Below, piece by piece: positions 25,738 through 35,561 of a stretch of DNA of 64,000 nucleotides (the stretch's first letter is position 1; each line of letters begins with the position of its first letter). A model generated the notes under the pieces. The model did no database searches, was not told the origin of the DNA, and saw only the letters and a list, made by a program, of their open reading frames with translations. Location: contig CABZDW010000003.1 of assembly GCA_902524545.1 (NCBI GenBank), forward strand, positions 1-64,000, given 5' to 3'. The stretch is from an uncultured Pelagibacteraceae bacterium (GTDB lineage: Bacteria > Pseudomonadota > Alphaproteobacteria > Pelagibacterales > Pelagibacteraceae). The position numbers and the translations under genes are program-made.

Positions 25738-26948
25738 AATACGTAAACAAAAGATTAACAGTAGAGAAAGTCAGTTTCCAGAGAATAGCTAAAAAATTTG
25801 GAACACCTTTTTACTGTTATTCATATTCAAAATTAAAGGAAAATGTAAGTAAATTTAAAGAAAGTTTTAAATCTTTTTCACCTTTAATTTGTTTTGCAGT
25901 TAAATCTAACACTAATGTTAATTTAATTAGAGAAATTAAAAAGTTTGGTTTAGGAGCTGATGTAGTCTCTCTAGGTGAACTTATGATAGCCTTAAAAGCA
26001 GGAATAAAACCAAATAAGATAGTATTTTCTGGAGTTGGAAAAACTTCTAGTGAATTAAATTTTGCAATAAATAAAAAAATACTTCTCATTAACGCTGAGT
26101 CATTAAGTGAAATAACAGAAATAAATAGAATTGCAAAATTAAGAAAGAAAAAAGTGAAGGTTGGTGTTAGACTTAATCCAAATACAGATGCAAAAACACT
26201 TAATCAAATTTCTACTGGAAAAAAAGAGAATAAATTTGGAGTGAATAAAAATACATTTCATAAAATTGTAGATTTTTGTAATAGTTCAAAAAACATAGAC
26301 TTAAAATGTTTGAGTGTTCATATAGGTAGTCAAATTTTAGATCATAAACCCTATGGGAAAATGCTTAAAGCTATTGGTCATATCTTAGACAAAACTAATC
26401 ATCAATTCGAATTTATTGATTTGGGTGGAGGTATGGGAATTAATTATTCTGATAAAGACAAAACACTTAATTATAAAAAGTATAACGCTGCAATTAATAA
26501 TTTTTTAAAAAAATATAAAGTTAAAATTATTTTTGAACCTGGTAGATCTATAATTGGCAATACTAGTATGTTAATTAGTAAAGTCATTTACATAAAGGAC
26601 AGTGGTAGAAAAAAATTTGTAATTTTAGACGCTGCTATGAATGATCTTATGAGACCTGCACTATACGGAGCATTTCATAGAACATTGCCAGTGATAAAAT
26701 CTAATAAAATATCAAATAAAATTTATGAATTTGTTGGTCCAATTTGTGAAAGCACTGATAAATTTGTAACGCTTAAAAAATTTCAAAAATTAGAAGAAAA
26801 AGATTTAATAGCTATATGCGATGTTGGCGCTTATGGTATGTCTTTAAGTTCTAATTATAATTTAAGACCTAAACCTATAGAATTATTAATTAAAGGTTCA
26901 AAAATTAATGTAATTAGAAAAAGACAAAAGCACACTGAAATAATCTAG
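25734..26948 (+). CDS. lysA: Diaminopimelate decarboxylase
   Basis: PLP enzyme (404 aa) that makes lysine from meso-diaminopimelate. The PLP lysine is in CFAVKSNTN near residue 60, the phosphate-binding glycines in LGGGMGINY, EPGRSII follows near residue 266, and the substrate-binding Cys is in GPICESTD near residue 337. Coupled by ATGA overlap to the upstream lipoprotein gene. Confidence 0.96.
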   Translation: MKYVNKRLTVEKVSFQRIAKKFGTPFYCYSYSKLKENVSKFKESFKSFSPLICFAVKSNTNVNLIREIKKFGLGADVVSLGELMIALKAGIKPNKIVFSGVGKTSSELNFAINKKILLINAESLSEITEINRIAKLRKKKVKVGVRLNPNTDAKTLNQISTGKKENKFGVNKNTFHKIVDFCNSSKNIDLKCLSVHIGSQILDHKPYGKMLKAIGHILDKTNHQFEFIDLGGGMGINYSDKDKTLNYKKYNAAINNFLKKYKVKIIFEPGRSIIGNTSMLISKVIYIKDSGRKKFVILDAAMNDLMRPALYGAFHRTLPVIKSNKISNKIYEFVGPICESTDKFVTLKKFQKLEEKDLIAICDVGAYGMSLSSNYNLRPKPIELLIKGSKINVIRKRQKHTEII

Positions 26949-26959
26949 CTTTTGACAAA

Positions 26960-27661
26960 ATGTTAAGAAACCTCATATTTTCATTATTTTTTTTTACTGG
27001 AATTATTATTATTTCAATAATTTTTTTACCCTCATTTTTCTTACCTAAACAAGTAGTATTATTTGGTGGTAAGTTAATGGGTTACTGGACTGGCTTTTGC
27101 TTAAAATTTTTTCTCTCAACAAAAATAGTAATAAAAGGAACTGAAAATATTATTAGAGATGAAAAATTTTTTATAGCAGCATCTCATCAATCGATGTTTG
27201 AAACTTTTTTTCTTCAAACTTTATTTAAGTCACCAGTATTTATTCTCAAGAAAGAACTATTATTTATACCTATATTTGGCTGGTATCTGAAAAAAATTGG
27301 ATCCATATCAATTAAAAGAGGTCAAATTACAAAAGATAATCTCGGTTTTTATAATGAAATTTCAAGCATAGTCGCAAATTCAGACAGACCTCTAATAATT
27401 TTTCCCCAAGGAACTAGAGTTTTGCCTAATGAAAGACCCGCTTTTAAAAAAGGAGCCTCTAGAATTTATGAGAAACTTAAAATTGCTTGTCAGCCAGTTG
27501 CTATTAATTCTGGATATGTCTGGCCTAAATCAGGAAGAAAAGTTAGCAATAGAACTATTACTATATCTATAATGCAACGAATAAATAATAATTTAGAAAA
27601 AGGGATATTTCTTAAAACTTTAGAGGATAAAATTTATTCAGAATTAAATCTAATAGATTAG
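26960..27661 (+). CDS. plsC: 1-acyl-sn-glycerol-3-phosphate acyltransferase
   Basis: Membrane-bound PlsC-type acyltransferase (233 aa) that makes phosphatidic acid. The N terminus is a hydrophobic anchor (residues 4-30). The catalytic motif is SHQSMFET near residue 75, an HX4E variant of the usual HX4D. FPQGTR, near residue 150, is the glycerophosphate-binding motif. The stop overlaps the convergent dnaN stop by 4 bp (TTAG). Confidence 0.92.
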   Translation: MLRNLIFSLFFFTGIIIISIIFLPSFFLPKQVVLFGGKLMGYWTGFCLKFFLSTKIVIKGTENIIRDEKFFIAASHQSMFETFFLQTLFKSPVFILKKELLFIPIFGWYLKKIGSISIKRGQITKDNLGFYNEISSIVANSDRPLIIFPQGTRVLPNERPAFKKGASRIYEKLKIACQPVAINSGYVWPKSGRKVSNRTITISIMQRINNNLEKGIFLKTLEDKIYSELNLID

Positions 27662-28770
27662 CCTTTCATAGGCATAACCACGTAGATACTATCAAAATCA
27701 CCAGGATCTTTTATTAAAACTGGAGATCCTGTATCATTTAAAAATAACTCTATTTTTTCCCCATCAAGCTGCGAAGCAACATCTATTAGATATCTTGAAT
27801 TGAAACTGATTTCTAAATCATGATCAAATTGAACACCTAAAGTTTCATTGCCGTCGCCGCTAGTGGTATTGTTAACAGAAAGATTCAATGTATCCTTAGA
27901 TAATTTAAACTTTACTCCATCTTTTTTATCAAGCGATACTGAAGCAACCCTATCAATAGATCCTAAAAATGATTTAATATTTGTTTCTAATTTTTTTTGA
28001 TTATTTTTTGGAATTACTTGTACATAATTTGGAAATTTTCCATCAATTAATTTAGAAATTAAAATACTATTAGTTAATTCAAACTTAATTTTTGATTTTA
28101 AGTTAGATATTTTAAGATCACCATCATAGTTATCTAATAATGAACAAAGTTGAAAAATAGTTTTTTTTGGAAGAATAATTGGGTCAAAATTTATTTTTTC
28201 ATTCAACCTTATTTTTGAAATAGACATTCTGTGACTATCCGTTGCTACTGCTGTCAAATAAATCTTATCTTCAACCTCAGTTTGGTGCAAATATATTCCA
28301 CTTAAGTAATGACGAGTTTCATCATTTGAAATTGAAAATTTACATTTATTCAAGAGTTTTAAAAACTTTTTAGAGTCTATAGTAAACACGTTTTCATTGA
28401 AATTTTCGTCAGTAAGAGGAAACTCTGAGGAATTTATACAATTTAAATTAAATAGAGACTTTTCAGACTCCAATTGAAGTTTATTTTCACTATTTGTAGA
28501 TAAGTTCAATTTTTTATCTGAAGAAAATTTTCTAACAATATCGAACATAATTGAAGAAGTTGTAGTTGTTTTTCCCTCCTCTAAAATTTCAACATTCTTT
28601 ATTTGATGAATAAATATTAAATCAAGATCTGTCGCTGTTATAGTCAATTTTGTATTGCTGGCGTCTAGTAAAACATTAGAAAGAATTTGTAATGTGCTCC
28701 TTTTTTCAATAACACCTTGACAGTAATTTAAGGCTTCCTGAAGTTCTTTTTGATTAATGTTAAATTTCAT
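27658..28770 (-). CDS. dnaN: DNA polymerase III beta sliding clamp
   Basis: The processivity clamp (370 aa), a ring dimer of three-domain subunits. The family start MKFNINQKELQEAL, the LSGIYLH segment and the C-terminal SPVLIKDPGDFDSIYVVMPMKG are characteristic; the C terminus contains the PMR/PMK-type end. It follows dnaA with an ATGA overlap, the classic dnaA-dnaN pairing. No recF or gyrB is adjacent; plsC lies on the other side. Confidence 0.97.
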   Translation of the reverse strand: MKFNINQKELQEALNYCQGVIEKRSTLQILSNVLLDASNTKLTITATDLDLIFIHQIKNVEILEEGKTTTTSSIMFDIVRKFSSDKKLNLSTNSENKLQLESEKSLFNLNCINSSEFPLTDENFNENVFTIDSKKFLKLLNKCKFSISNDETRHYLSGIYLHQTEVEDKIYLTAVATDSHRMSISKIRLNEKINFDPIILPKKTIFQLCSLLDNYDGDLKISNLKSKIKFELTNSILISKLIDGKFPNYVQVIPKNNQKKLETNIKSFLGSIDRVASVSLDKKDGVKFKLSKDTLNLSVNNTTSGDGNETLGVQFDHDLEISFNSRYLIDVASQLDGEKIELFLNDTGSPVLIKDPGDFDSIYVVMPMKG

Positions 28771-30167
28771 CCCTCTTTATTATATAAAATAATATTTTTT
28801 AATTTATTAATATTATCGTTCATGTCTGGATTTTTTTCTTTTAATTTTTCGATTGTTTTCACAGAATGAATTATGGTTGTATGATCTCGATTTGAAAATT
28901 CTCGCCCAATTTCTGGTAATGATTTAGTAGTTAAAATTTTAGTAAGATAAACGGCCGTCTGTCTTGGTCTAACTAAATATCTCGATCTTCTTGAGGATAA
29001 CATCTCATTTTTACTAATTTTGAAAAATTTACAAACAATTGTTTGTATAGAGTCTATAGTAACATTATTCTCGGTTAAATTTAATAAATCTTTCAAAATA
29101 ATTTTTGTCTCAGACAAGTTTGGTAACTTGTTATAAATCCTTGAAAAGGAAACTATACGATTTATTGCTCCTACTAATTCCCGCACATTAGTAGTAATTT
29201 TATTACTAATAAAATCTTGAATTTCATCTGAAATATTTAATTTATCAGTGTATAGCGTCGTTAATTCATTTATCTTGTGATTAATAATTTTTCTTCTTAA
29301 ATCATACTCAGGTTTTTGAATATCTACAACTAGACCTCCAGAGAATCTTGATTTAATTCTTTCTTGAATTCTAGATAACTTATTAGGAGGTCTGTCAGCT
29401 GAAACTATTATTTGAGACTCTTTATCCAGAAGAGCATTAAAGGTATGAAAAAACTCTTCCTGCATAGCTTCTTTGCCATTCATAAATTGTATATCGTCAA
29501 TTAATAAGACATCTGTATTTCTAAAATACTCTTTAAATTTAACCATATCGTTAGATTTTATTGACTTAACAAATTGATACATAAAACGTTCAGCAGAAAT
29601 GAACATTACTTTTCTACTTTTGTTCATTTCATGGCCTATCGAATTTAAAAGATGAGTTTTGCCTAGACCTACGCCACTATATATATAAAGCTGATTATAA
29701 TGAGAAATATTCTCAGATACCTTTAAGGAAGCTTCAAAAGCTATTTTATTACTTGATCCGATCAAAAAGTTTTCAAATCTTTTATTAGGATCTATTCGAC
29801 TATACTGGAGATGAGTATCTTTTATAAATGAGACTTTTTGTGTCTCTTTTATTTGATTAAGATCATCAATTTTTTCATTTTTATTATCCTTTTTTTCTAT
29901 AATCTTAAACTCTATCCTTATAATTTGTTTTTTATGTTTTCTGATAGTTTGTAAAATTTGATCTAAATATCTCGAAGTAATCCAGTCACGGATAAACCTG
30001 GTTGGGACAGTTAATAAGATATAATTATTAAACTCTTCATGTAATTCAATTTTTTTTATCCAACTTTCATAAACTTCTATTCCCAATTTTAATTTTAATT
30101 CAGACTGAATCAGTTTCCAATCAAGGTTAATCTTATCAAAACTTTTATTTATATGAGTATTGTTCAT
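28767..30167 (-). CDS. dnaA: Chromosomal replication initiator DnaA
   Basis: AAA+ initiator (466 aa). Domain I covers about residues 1-90. Walker A GVGLGKTHL lies near residue 165 and Walker B LLIDDIQF near 228. The arginine-finger/sensor region includes RIQERIKSRFSGG. The C-terminal domain IV carries the DnaA signature with NRDHTTIIHSV for DnaA-box binding. The stop overlaps the dnaN start (ATGA). A 270-bp spacer lies upstream. Confidence 0.97.
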   Translation of the reverse strand: MNNTHINKSFDKINLDWKLIQSELKLKLGIEVYESWIKKIELHEEFNNYILLTVPTRFIRDWITSRYLDQILQTIRKHKKQIIRIEFKIIEKKDNKNEKIDDLNQIKETQKVSFIKDTHLQYSRIDPNKRFENFLIGSSNKIAFEASLKVSENISHYNQLYIYSGVGLGKTHLLNSIGHEMNKSRKVMFISAERFMYQFVKSIKSNDMVKFKEYFRNTDVLLIDDIQFMNGKEAMQEEFFHTFNALLDKESQIIVSADRPPNKLSRIQERIKSRFSGGLVVDIQKPEYDLRRKIINHKINELTTLYTDKLNISDEIQDFISNKITTNVRELVGAINRIVSFSRIYNKLPNLSETKIILKDLLNLTENNVTIDSIQTIVCKFFKISKNEMLSSRRSRYLVRPRQTAVYLTKILTTKSLPEIGREFSNRDHTTIIHSVKTIEKLKEKNPDMNDNINKLKNIILYNKEG

Positions 30168-30437
30168 TTTTTTGGAAAGTCTCAGTTACATCAATAATAA
30201 TGGTTATTGCAACTAATTATTTTACTAAACCAAAAATAAATAAAATCTGGGATTGTGTAAAAATTTTTTTACATAATTTCTTTGACAAATTTTTTTTTTA
30301 TGTATTCAAAAAATAAATAAAATTTATGATTGAATTAAATATAATATTTTTTTACTAATTCTAAATATTGTAATTTAAGATTAACATATCATATATAAAG
30401 TGTATTCTTTAAGTTGAATCAACTTGAGGTATAGAAA
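30168..30437. other. dnaA-rpsT spacer, no origin signature seen
   Basis: One of the longer non-coding stretches here (270 bp), very AT-rich. I looked for TTATCCACA-type DnaA boxes on both strands and saw none, nor GATC clusters or clear direct repeats. It presumably holds the dnaA promoter and the 3' end of the rpsT transcript, but neither a convincing promoter nor a terminator hairpin could be identified. Confidence 0.5.
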
Positions 30438-30698
30438 TTATAAGGAACTTATTTTTTTTGTAATTCTGGATACATTTCTAGATGCATTTTGTTTTTTTAT
30501 AATTCCAGTTTTAGCAATCTTCATTAACTCAGAATTCAACTTAGGTAAGAACTTTAAAGCCTCTGACTTTTTTTTATTTTCAATCAGAACGTTCATCTTT
30601 TTTAATGCAATTTTGTATCTACTTTTTCTCGCCTTGTTAACCGCGGTTTGTTTAGATATTCGTCTAATTCTTTTAATTGCTGATTTTGTGTTGGCCAT
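30438..30698 (-). CDS. rpsT: 30S ribosomal protein S20
   Basis: Small 16S rRNA-binding protein of 86 aa. The start MANTKSAIKRIRRISKQTAVNKARKS is the S20 signature, and the rest is the expected basic helical bundle. The start codon is fixed by this conserved N terminus. There is no evident Shine-Dalgarno sequence before it and the predicted promoter is very close, so its mRNA may have almost no leader. Confidence 0.96.
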   Translation of the reverse strand: MANTKSAIKRIRRISKQTAVNKARKSRYKIALKKMNVLIENKKKSEALKFLPKLNSELMKIAKTGIIKKQNASRNVSRITKKISSL

Positions 30699-30709
30699 AA
30701 TTTTGCAGG

Positions 30710-30738
30710 GGTATAACCGCTTAAATAGGCCCGGTCAA
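30710..30738 (-). promoter_or_regulatory. Predicted rpsT promoter
   Basis: On the minus strand TTGACC (30733-30738) and TATACC (30710-30715) are separated by exactly 17 bp, close to the sigma-70 consensus, in the gap between mutM and rpsT. The expected transcription start lies only about 5 bases before the rpsT ATG, implying a nearly leaderless mRNA. Confidence 0.5.
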
Positions 30739-30746
30739 TAATATAT

Positions 30747-31613
30747 TTATTGTTTTTGACATATTTCACACAAAAATGTTGATCTATTTGATTGAGTTAT
30801 TTTATTGATTGTTCCTGAACAACTAAATCTTTTACAGTTTTGTTTATCTCTGCCATAAACCTTAAATTCTTTTTGAAAATTACCTTGGGCGCCTTTAGTA
30901 TTTTTAAAATCTCTTATAGTTGATCCCCCCTTCCTTATAGCATTTTGTAAAATTTTTCTTGAATTTATAACTATATTTTTGCATTGCTTTTTTTGCAAAT
31001 ACTTTGCTGATAGCAAAGGGTTTATTTTTGATAAATATAAAATTTCACTTGCATAAATATTTCCAATTCCAGATACAAAATTTTGATCTAATAAAAAATT
31101 TTTTATATTCTTATCCTTTTTTTTAAAGTGATTGATCAAATATTTTGAATTGAATTTTTTATTAAAAGGTTCTGGACCAAAATTTTTAAATTTTTTTTTT
31201 AGACTTATAAAATTTTCTAAAAATTGAAAATAGCCAAATCTTCTTGGATCATTATAAATTAATCTCATATTCTTAAAAAAAAATTCAACATGATTATGAT
31301 TTCTAGGCAAATTTGGTAAACTATAAAAACTAGTGTTAGTAGGTAGATTATTTTTTTTATTTTTAATAATATGAATTGTTCCTGACATTCCCAAATGAAC
31401 TATACAAAAACTTTTATTTTCCAGCTCAATAATCAAATATTTTGAGAATCTTTTAATATTTGAAATAAATTTATTTTTTAGCTTCTTTTCAAAAGAAGTT
31501 TCTAATTTAAATCTTAGGTTTCTATTTCTGACCAAAACTTTATTGATTTTTTTACCTTTTATATTTTTTAATAAAGATTGTCGGACTATTTCTACTTCTG
31601 GTAATTCTGGCAT
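30747..31613 (-). CDS. mutM: Formamidopyrimidine-DNA glycosylase
   Basis: Fpg/MutM base-excision enzyme (288 aa) that removes 8-oxoguanine. The N-terminal PELPEVEIVRQSL gives the catalytic Pro (after Met removal) and Glu. DPRRFGYFQ is the void-filling loop and ASEILYLSKINP the helix-two-turn-helix. The C-terminal zinc finger has CEIC as its second pair, but the first pair is CKRFSC, spaced C-X4-C instead of the usual C-X2-C, while the 16-residue gap between pairs is kept. Divergent from ubiE. Confidence 0.94.
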   Translation of the reverse strand: MPELPEVEIVRQSLLKNIKGKKINKVLVRNRNLRFKLETSFEKKLKNKFISNIKRFSKYLIIELENKSFCIVHLGMSGTIHIIKNKKNNLPTNTSFYSLPNLPRNHNHVEFFFKNMRLIYNDPRRFGYFQFLENFISLKKKFKNFGPEPFNKKFNSKYLINHFKKKDKNIKNFLLDQNFVSGIGNIYASEILYLSKINPLLSAKYLQKKQCKNIVINSRKILQNAIRKGGSTIRDFKNTKGAQGNFQKEFKVYGRDKQNCKRFSCSGTINKITQSNRSTFLCEICQKQ

Positions 31614-31646
31614 TTGCTATTATATTAAATAAATAATTAATTAAAA

Positions 31647-32351
31647 ATGCAACAACATCTTCAAAATAAAAAAGGGCTAGTTCAGGGTGTATTTAATCAA
31701 GTTTTTGATAAATATGATTTGATGAATGATTTTATGTCATTTGGAATACATAGGCTTTGGAAAAAAAATTTAATTAATATGATGGGTCCATCGATAAATA
31801 AAAACCTGGTTGATGTTGCTTGTGGTACTGGAGATATAGGAAAACTTTATCTAGATAAAACTAATATCAATAATCATATTACTTGCATTGATCCAAATAA
31901 AGGAATGGTAACCAAAGGAAAAGAAAAGCTAAAAAATTATAAAAATATAAAATGGATAATTTCTAGTGCAGAAAAACTCCCACTCAAAAGTAATTCATTT
32001 GATTTTTATACAATTAGTTTTGGCTTAAGAAATACAAAAAATTTAGATAAATCCTTATCAGAGGCATATAGAGTTTTAAAAAAAGGTGGAAGATTTTTTT
32101 GTTTAGAGTTCTCCAAAATACAAAATAGGAACTTAGAAATTATCTATAAAAAATATTCAAAATTAATTCCTTTAGTTGGCAAATACGTTGTTGGAAAAAG
32201 AGAGCCCTATGATTATCTTATCGAAAGTATTGATAATTTTGTCAATCAAGAGGAACTTTTAGAACATATGAAAATGAATTCATTTCAAAAATGCAATTAC
32301 AGAAACTTCTCTAATGGAATAGTATCTATACATAGTGGTTGGAAAGTTTAA
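31647..32351 (+). CDS. ubiE: Ubiquinone/menaquinone C-methyltransferase
   Basis: SAM-dependent methyltransferase (234 aa) of ubiquinone synthesis. FNQVFDKYDLMNDFMSFGIHRLWK is the UbiE N-terminal signature. The SAM-binding motif I is VDVACGTGDIGK, followed by IDPNKGM. SFGLRNTKNLDKSLSEAYRVLKKGG is the second UbiE signature. Its stop overlaps the ubiB ATG by one base. Confidence 0.95.
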   Translation: MQQHLQNKKGLVQGVFNQVFDKYDLMNDFMSFGIHRLWKKNLINMMGPSINKNLVDVACGTGDIGKLYLDKTNINNHITCIDPNKGMVTKGKEKLKNYKNIKWIISSAEKLPLKSNSFDFYTISFGLRNTKNLDKSLSEAYRVLKKGGRFFCLEFSKIQNRNLEIIYKKYSKLIPLVGKYVVGKREPYDYLIESIDNFVNQEELLEHMKMNSFQKCNYRNFSNGIVSIHSGWKV

Positions 32352-33916
32352 TGATAAAAAAATTTATAACTTTATTTAAACTTGGACGAAAAATAGCTAG
32401 TTCAGATATATTAGAGATTGTCTCAAAATTTCAAAAACCTCCTTTAGCAATTACATTACTATTTAAATTTTTATCAATTTCTTTTTCATCAAAAAAAAAA
32501 GATTTAAGTAAAAGTGAGGGTGAACGTTTATCAGACTCTTTAGAGTCGATGGGTACAACATTTATAAAACTTGGGCAATTTTTGGCAACTCGACCAGATA
32601 TAATTGGAGAAAAACTTTCAAAACAACTTGAAAATCTTCAAGATAAATTGCCACCATTTTCAATTTTACAAGCTAAAGAAATCATCAAAAAGGATTTGGG
32701 CGAGGAAACATACGACTCAATTATTAATTTAAGCGAACCAGTTGCCGCGGCCTCCATCGCTCAAGTTCATAAAGCTCAAATCGATGACGACGGAACCATT
32801 AAAGATGTTGCTATAAAGATTTTACGTCCAGACATAAAAAAAATTTTTAACGATGAGATTGATGCAATTATGCTTTTTGCTTTTTTAATTGAGTCTTTTA
32901 TTAAAAAAACAAAAAGATTAAAGTTGGTTGAGGTAGTTTTTTTACTTAAAGAGATAACAAACCTAGAAATGGATTTAAGATTTGAGGCTGCTGCAGCTAA
33001 TGAATACGCAGAAAATACTAAAAATGATGTTGGATTTAGAGTTCCTGAAATTTATTGGAATTTTACAAGTGAAAATGTGATGACACTAGACTGGGTTGAT
33101 GGAATCTCTATTAGAGAAACCGAGGAATTAAAAAGAAGAAACCTAAATACCGAAAAAATCGCAGATGACATTATCCAAAATTTTCTAAGACATGCAGTGA
33201 GAGATGGTTTTTTTCATGCTGATATGCATCAAGGAAATATTTTTATAGACTACAATGGTCATATAGTTCCGATTGATTTTGGAATAATGGGCAGGCTTGA
33301 TAAAATGAGTAAAAGATTTTTGGCAGAAATATTATTTGGTTTTATTCAAAGGGATTATCGTAAAGTTGCAGAGGTGCATTTGGTTGCTGGGCTCGTTCCT
33401 AAGGAAGTTCCAATTGATGATCTTTCTCAAGCTTTAAGATCTATTGGGGAACCAATTTTTGGCCAAACAGTAAAAGATATTTCTGGTGGAAAATTATTAA
33501 AACAATTATTTGATGTTACAGAAAAATTTAATATGCAAACACAACCTCAGCTTCTTATGCTTCAAAAAACAATGGTTGTTGTAGAAGGGGTGGCCAGAAA
33601 ATTAAATCCAAATACAAATATTTGGACTACTTCTAAACCTGTTCTAGAAAATTGGTTAAGAGAAACCAAAAACCCCATGACTACAATTAATGAGACAATT
33701 CAAAGCACTTCGGAAGTTATTAAAAGATTGCCAGAATTCCCTGTAATAATGGATAAAGCTAATCAAGCTCTTACTTATTTAGCTAGTGGACAAATTCCAC
33801 AAAATTCAAACTCTTATACTGCTTTAAATACAAAAAAATCAGAAATGATAACTTTTAGAAATCAATCTATTATTGGGTTTTTAGTCCTTGTAATTTTTGG
33901 TCTATTGGTATTTTAA
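32351..33916 (+). CDS. ubiB: ABC1/UbiB atypical kinase of ubiquinone synthesis
   Basis: UbiB/COQ8-type protein kinase-like ATPase (521 aa) needed for ubiquinone biosynthesis. The family motif KLGQFLATRPD is near residue 75. The Ala-rich nucleotide loop is PVAAASIAQVHKAQ. The catalytic segment includes FFHADMHQGNIFID, and PIDFGIMGRLD provides the DFG. The C terminus has a hydrophobic segment (SIIGFLVLVIFGLLVF) for membrane anchoring. I use the ATG at 32351, coupled to ubiE; one at 32339 would add four residues. Confidence 0.95.
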   Translation: MIKKFITLFKLGRKIASSDILEIVSKFQKPPLAITLLFKFLSISFSSKKKDLSKSEGERLSDSLESMGTTFIKLGQFLATRPDIIGEKLSKQLENLQDKLPPFSILQAKEIIKKDLGEETYDSIINLSEPVAAASIAQVHKAQIDDDGTIKDVAIKILRPDIKKIFNDEIDAIMLFAFLIESFIKKTKRLKLVEVVFLLKEITNLEMDLRFEAAAANEYAENTKNDVGFRVPEIYWNFTSENVMTLDWVDGISIRETEELKRRNLNTEKIADDIIQNFLRHAVRDGFFHADMHQGNIFIDYNGHIVPIDFGIMGRLDKMSKRFLAEILFGFIQRDYRKVAEVHLVAGLVPKEVPIDDLSQALRSIGEPIFGQTVKDISGGKLLKQLFDVTEKFNMQTQPQLLMLQKTMVVVEGVARKLNPNTNIWTTSKPVLENWLRETKNPMTTINETIQSTSEVIKRLPEFPVIMDKANQALTYLASGQIPQNSNSYTALNTKKSEMITFRNQSIIGFLVLVIFGLLVF

Positions 33917-33924
33917 TTCAATCG

Positions 33925-35124
33925 ATGAATAACTTGAATAATAAAAAAATATTATTAATAATTTGTGGGGGCATAGCTGCCTATAAAAGTCTGGAAGTAA
34001 TAAGACTTTTAAAAAAAGATGGTGTAAATATAAAAACTATTCTTACCAAAAGTGGTGCTGAATTTGTAACACCTCTCTCAATTACCTCCTTATCTCAATC
34101 TAAAGTTTATCAGGATCTTTTTAGCATAGAAAATGAGGTAGAAATGGATCATATTAGTCTTTCAAGATGGGCAGATCTTATTCTAATTGCACCTGCAACA
34201 GCTAATACAATATCGAAACTTGCCAATGGAAATTCAGATGATTTAGCATCAACTGTTGCTCTTGCATCAAATAAAAAAATTTTTATTGCTCCTGCAATGA
34301 ATGTAAGGATGTGGGAACATCAGTCTACCAAACAAAATATAGCTAAACTTAAAACCTATAATTATGAATTAATTGGCCCTATTATCGGGGATATGGCATG
34401 TGGTGAATACGGTGAAGGAAAAATGTTAGAACCAAAAGAAATAGTAAATAAGCTTAAAATTTATTTCAAAAATTTAAAAGTTAAAAATAAATTAAAAGCA
34501 ATCGTAACTGCGGGACCAACTAAAGAGTACATTGATCCAGTAAGATATATATCTAATAAATCCAGTGGTAAACAAGGGTATGAAATTGCGAAATCATTAT
34601 TTAAAAAAGGTTTTGAAACAACTTTAATTTCAGGACCAACAAATTTAGAAATTGATAATGATATTCATTTGATAAAGGTAGAAACTGCTGAAGAAATGTT
34701 TCAATCAACACTTAAATGTTTACCAGCTGATGTTGCAATATTTTCAGCAGCAGTGTGTGATTATAAAGCAAAAGAAACTTCAAAAATAAAAATAAAAAAA
34801 CAAGACGAAATTAATTTAGAATTAGAAAAAAATGTAGATATTCTTGGTTATGTGTCCAATCATAACTCTCTAAGACCAAAGCTTGTGGTAGGCTTCGCAG
34901 CTGAAACCAATGATTTAGAAAACTATGCTAATAAAAAACTAAGTGCAAAAAACTGTGACTGGTTGGTAGCTAATGATGTATCTAATAAATCGATTGGTTT
35001 TGACTCAGATTTTAATGAAGTTTCAATTTTTTATAAAAATGACAAAATAGATAAACTTAAATATAAATCTAAATCAGAGATTTCAGATGAATTAGTTGAA
35101 AAAATCGTTGATCATCTAAACTAA
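33925..35124 (+). CDS. coaBC: Bifunctional phosphopantothenoylcysteine decarboxylase/synthase
   Basis: CoaBC (399 aa) makes 4'-phosphopantetheine for coenzyme A. The N-terminal flavoprotein CoaC domain begins [16 protein letters not shown], contains the catalytic His in [11 protein letters not shown], and has the clamp [11 protein letters not shown]. CoaB starts near residue 190 with [27 protein letters not shown]. The stop overlaps the dut start by one base. Confidence 0.95.
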   Translation: MNNLNNKKILLIICGGIAAYKSLEVIRLLKKDGVNIKTILTKSGAEFVTPLSITSLSQSKVYQDLFSIENEVEMDHISLSRWADLILIAPATANTISKLANGNSDDLASTVALASNKKIFIAPAMNVRMWEHQSTKQNIAKLKTYNYELIGPIIGDMACGEYGEGKMLEPKEIVNKLKIYFKNLKVKNKLKAIVTAGPTKEYIDPVRYISNKSSGKQGYEIAKSLFKKGFETTLISGPTNLEIDNDIHLIKVETAEEMFQSTLKCLPADVAIFSAAVCDYKAKETSKIKIKKQDEINLELEKNVDILGYVSNHNSLRPKLVVGFAAETNDLENYANKKLSAKNCDWLVANDVSNKSIGFDSDFNEVSIFYKNDKIDKLKYKSKSEISDELVEKIVDHLN

Positions 35125-35561
35125 TGATTAAAGTTTTAGTAAAAAAATTAAGCCCTTCGGTAAAATTACCTACATATAAAACTAGTGGCGCTTCTGGCAT
35201 GGATCTGATGGCATCTTTAGATAAATCAATCGTATTAAAACCAGGAGGGTCATGTCTAGTACCTACTGGATTATCAGTTGCATTCCCTAAGGAATATGAA
35301 ATTCAAATTAGACCAAGATCAGGGTTAGCGGCAAAAAATAATATTAGCGTTTTAAATACACCTGGTACAATAGATAGTGATTACAGAGGAGAACTAAAAG
35401 TTATTTTATTTAATCATGGTAACAAAAACTTTAACATTAATAATAATGATAGAATTGCTCAAATGATTTTAACTCCAGTTATAAAAATGGATTTAAAGGA
35501 AACAAGTGAACTTCCAGAGACAATAAGAGGAGCAGGAGGTTTTGGTTCAACTGGTAAATGA
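35124..35561 (+). CDS. dut: dUTP diphosphatase
   Basis: Trimeric dUTPase (145 aa), hydrolysing dUTP to dUMP. The five conserved motifs are visible: [42 protein letters not shown] and the C-terminal [10 protein letters not shown] that closes the active site. It overlaps coaBC by one base and the following gene by four. Confidence 0.96.
   Translation: MIKVLVKKLSPSVKLPTYKTSGASGMDLMASLDKSIVLKPGGSCLVPTGLSVAFPKEYEIQIRPRSGLAAKNNISVLNTPGTIDSDYRGELKVILFNHGNKNFNINNNDRIAQMILTPVIKMDLKETSELPETIRGAGGFGSTGK

Noticed and set aside
30424..30741. 105-aa plus-strand ORF over rpsT
   Set aside because: It is the reverse strand of S20, whose protein is unmistakable.
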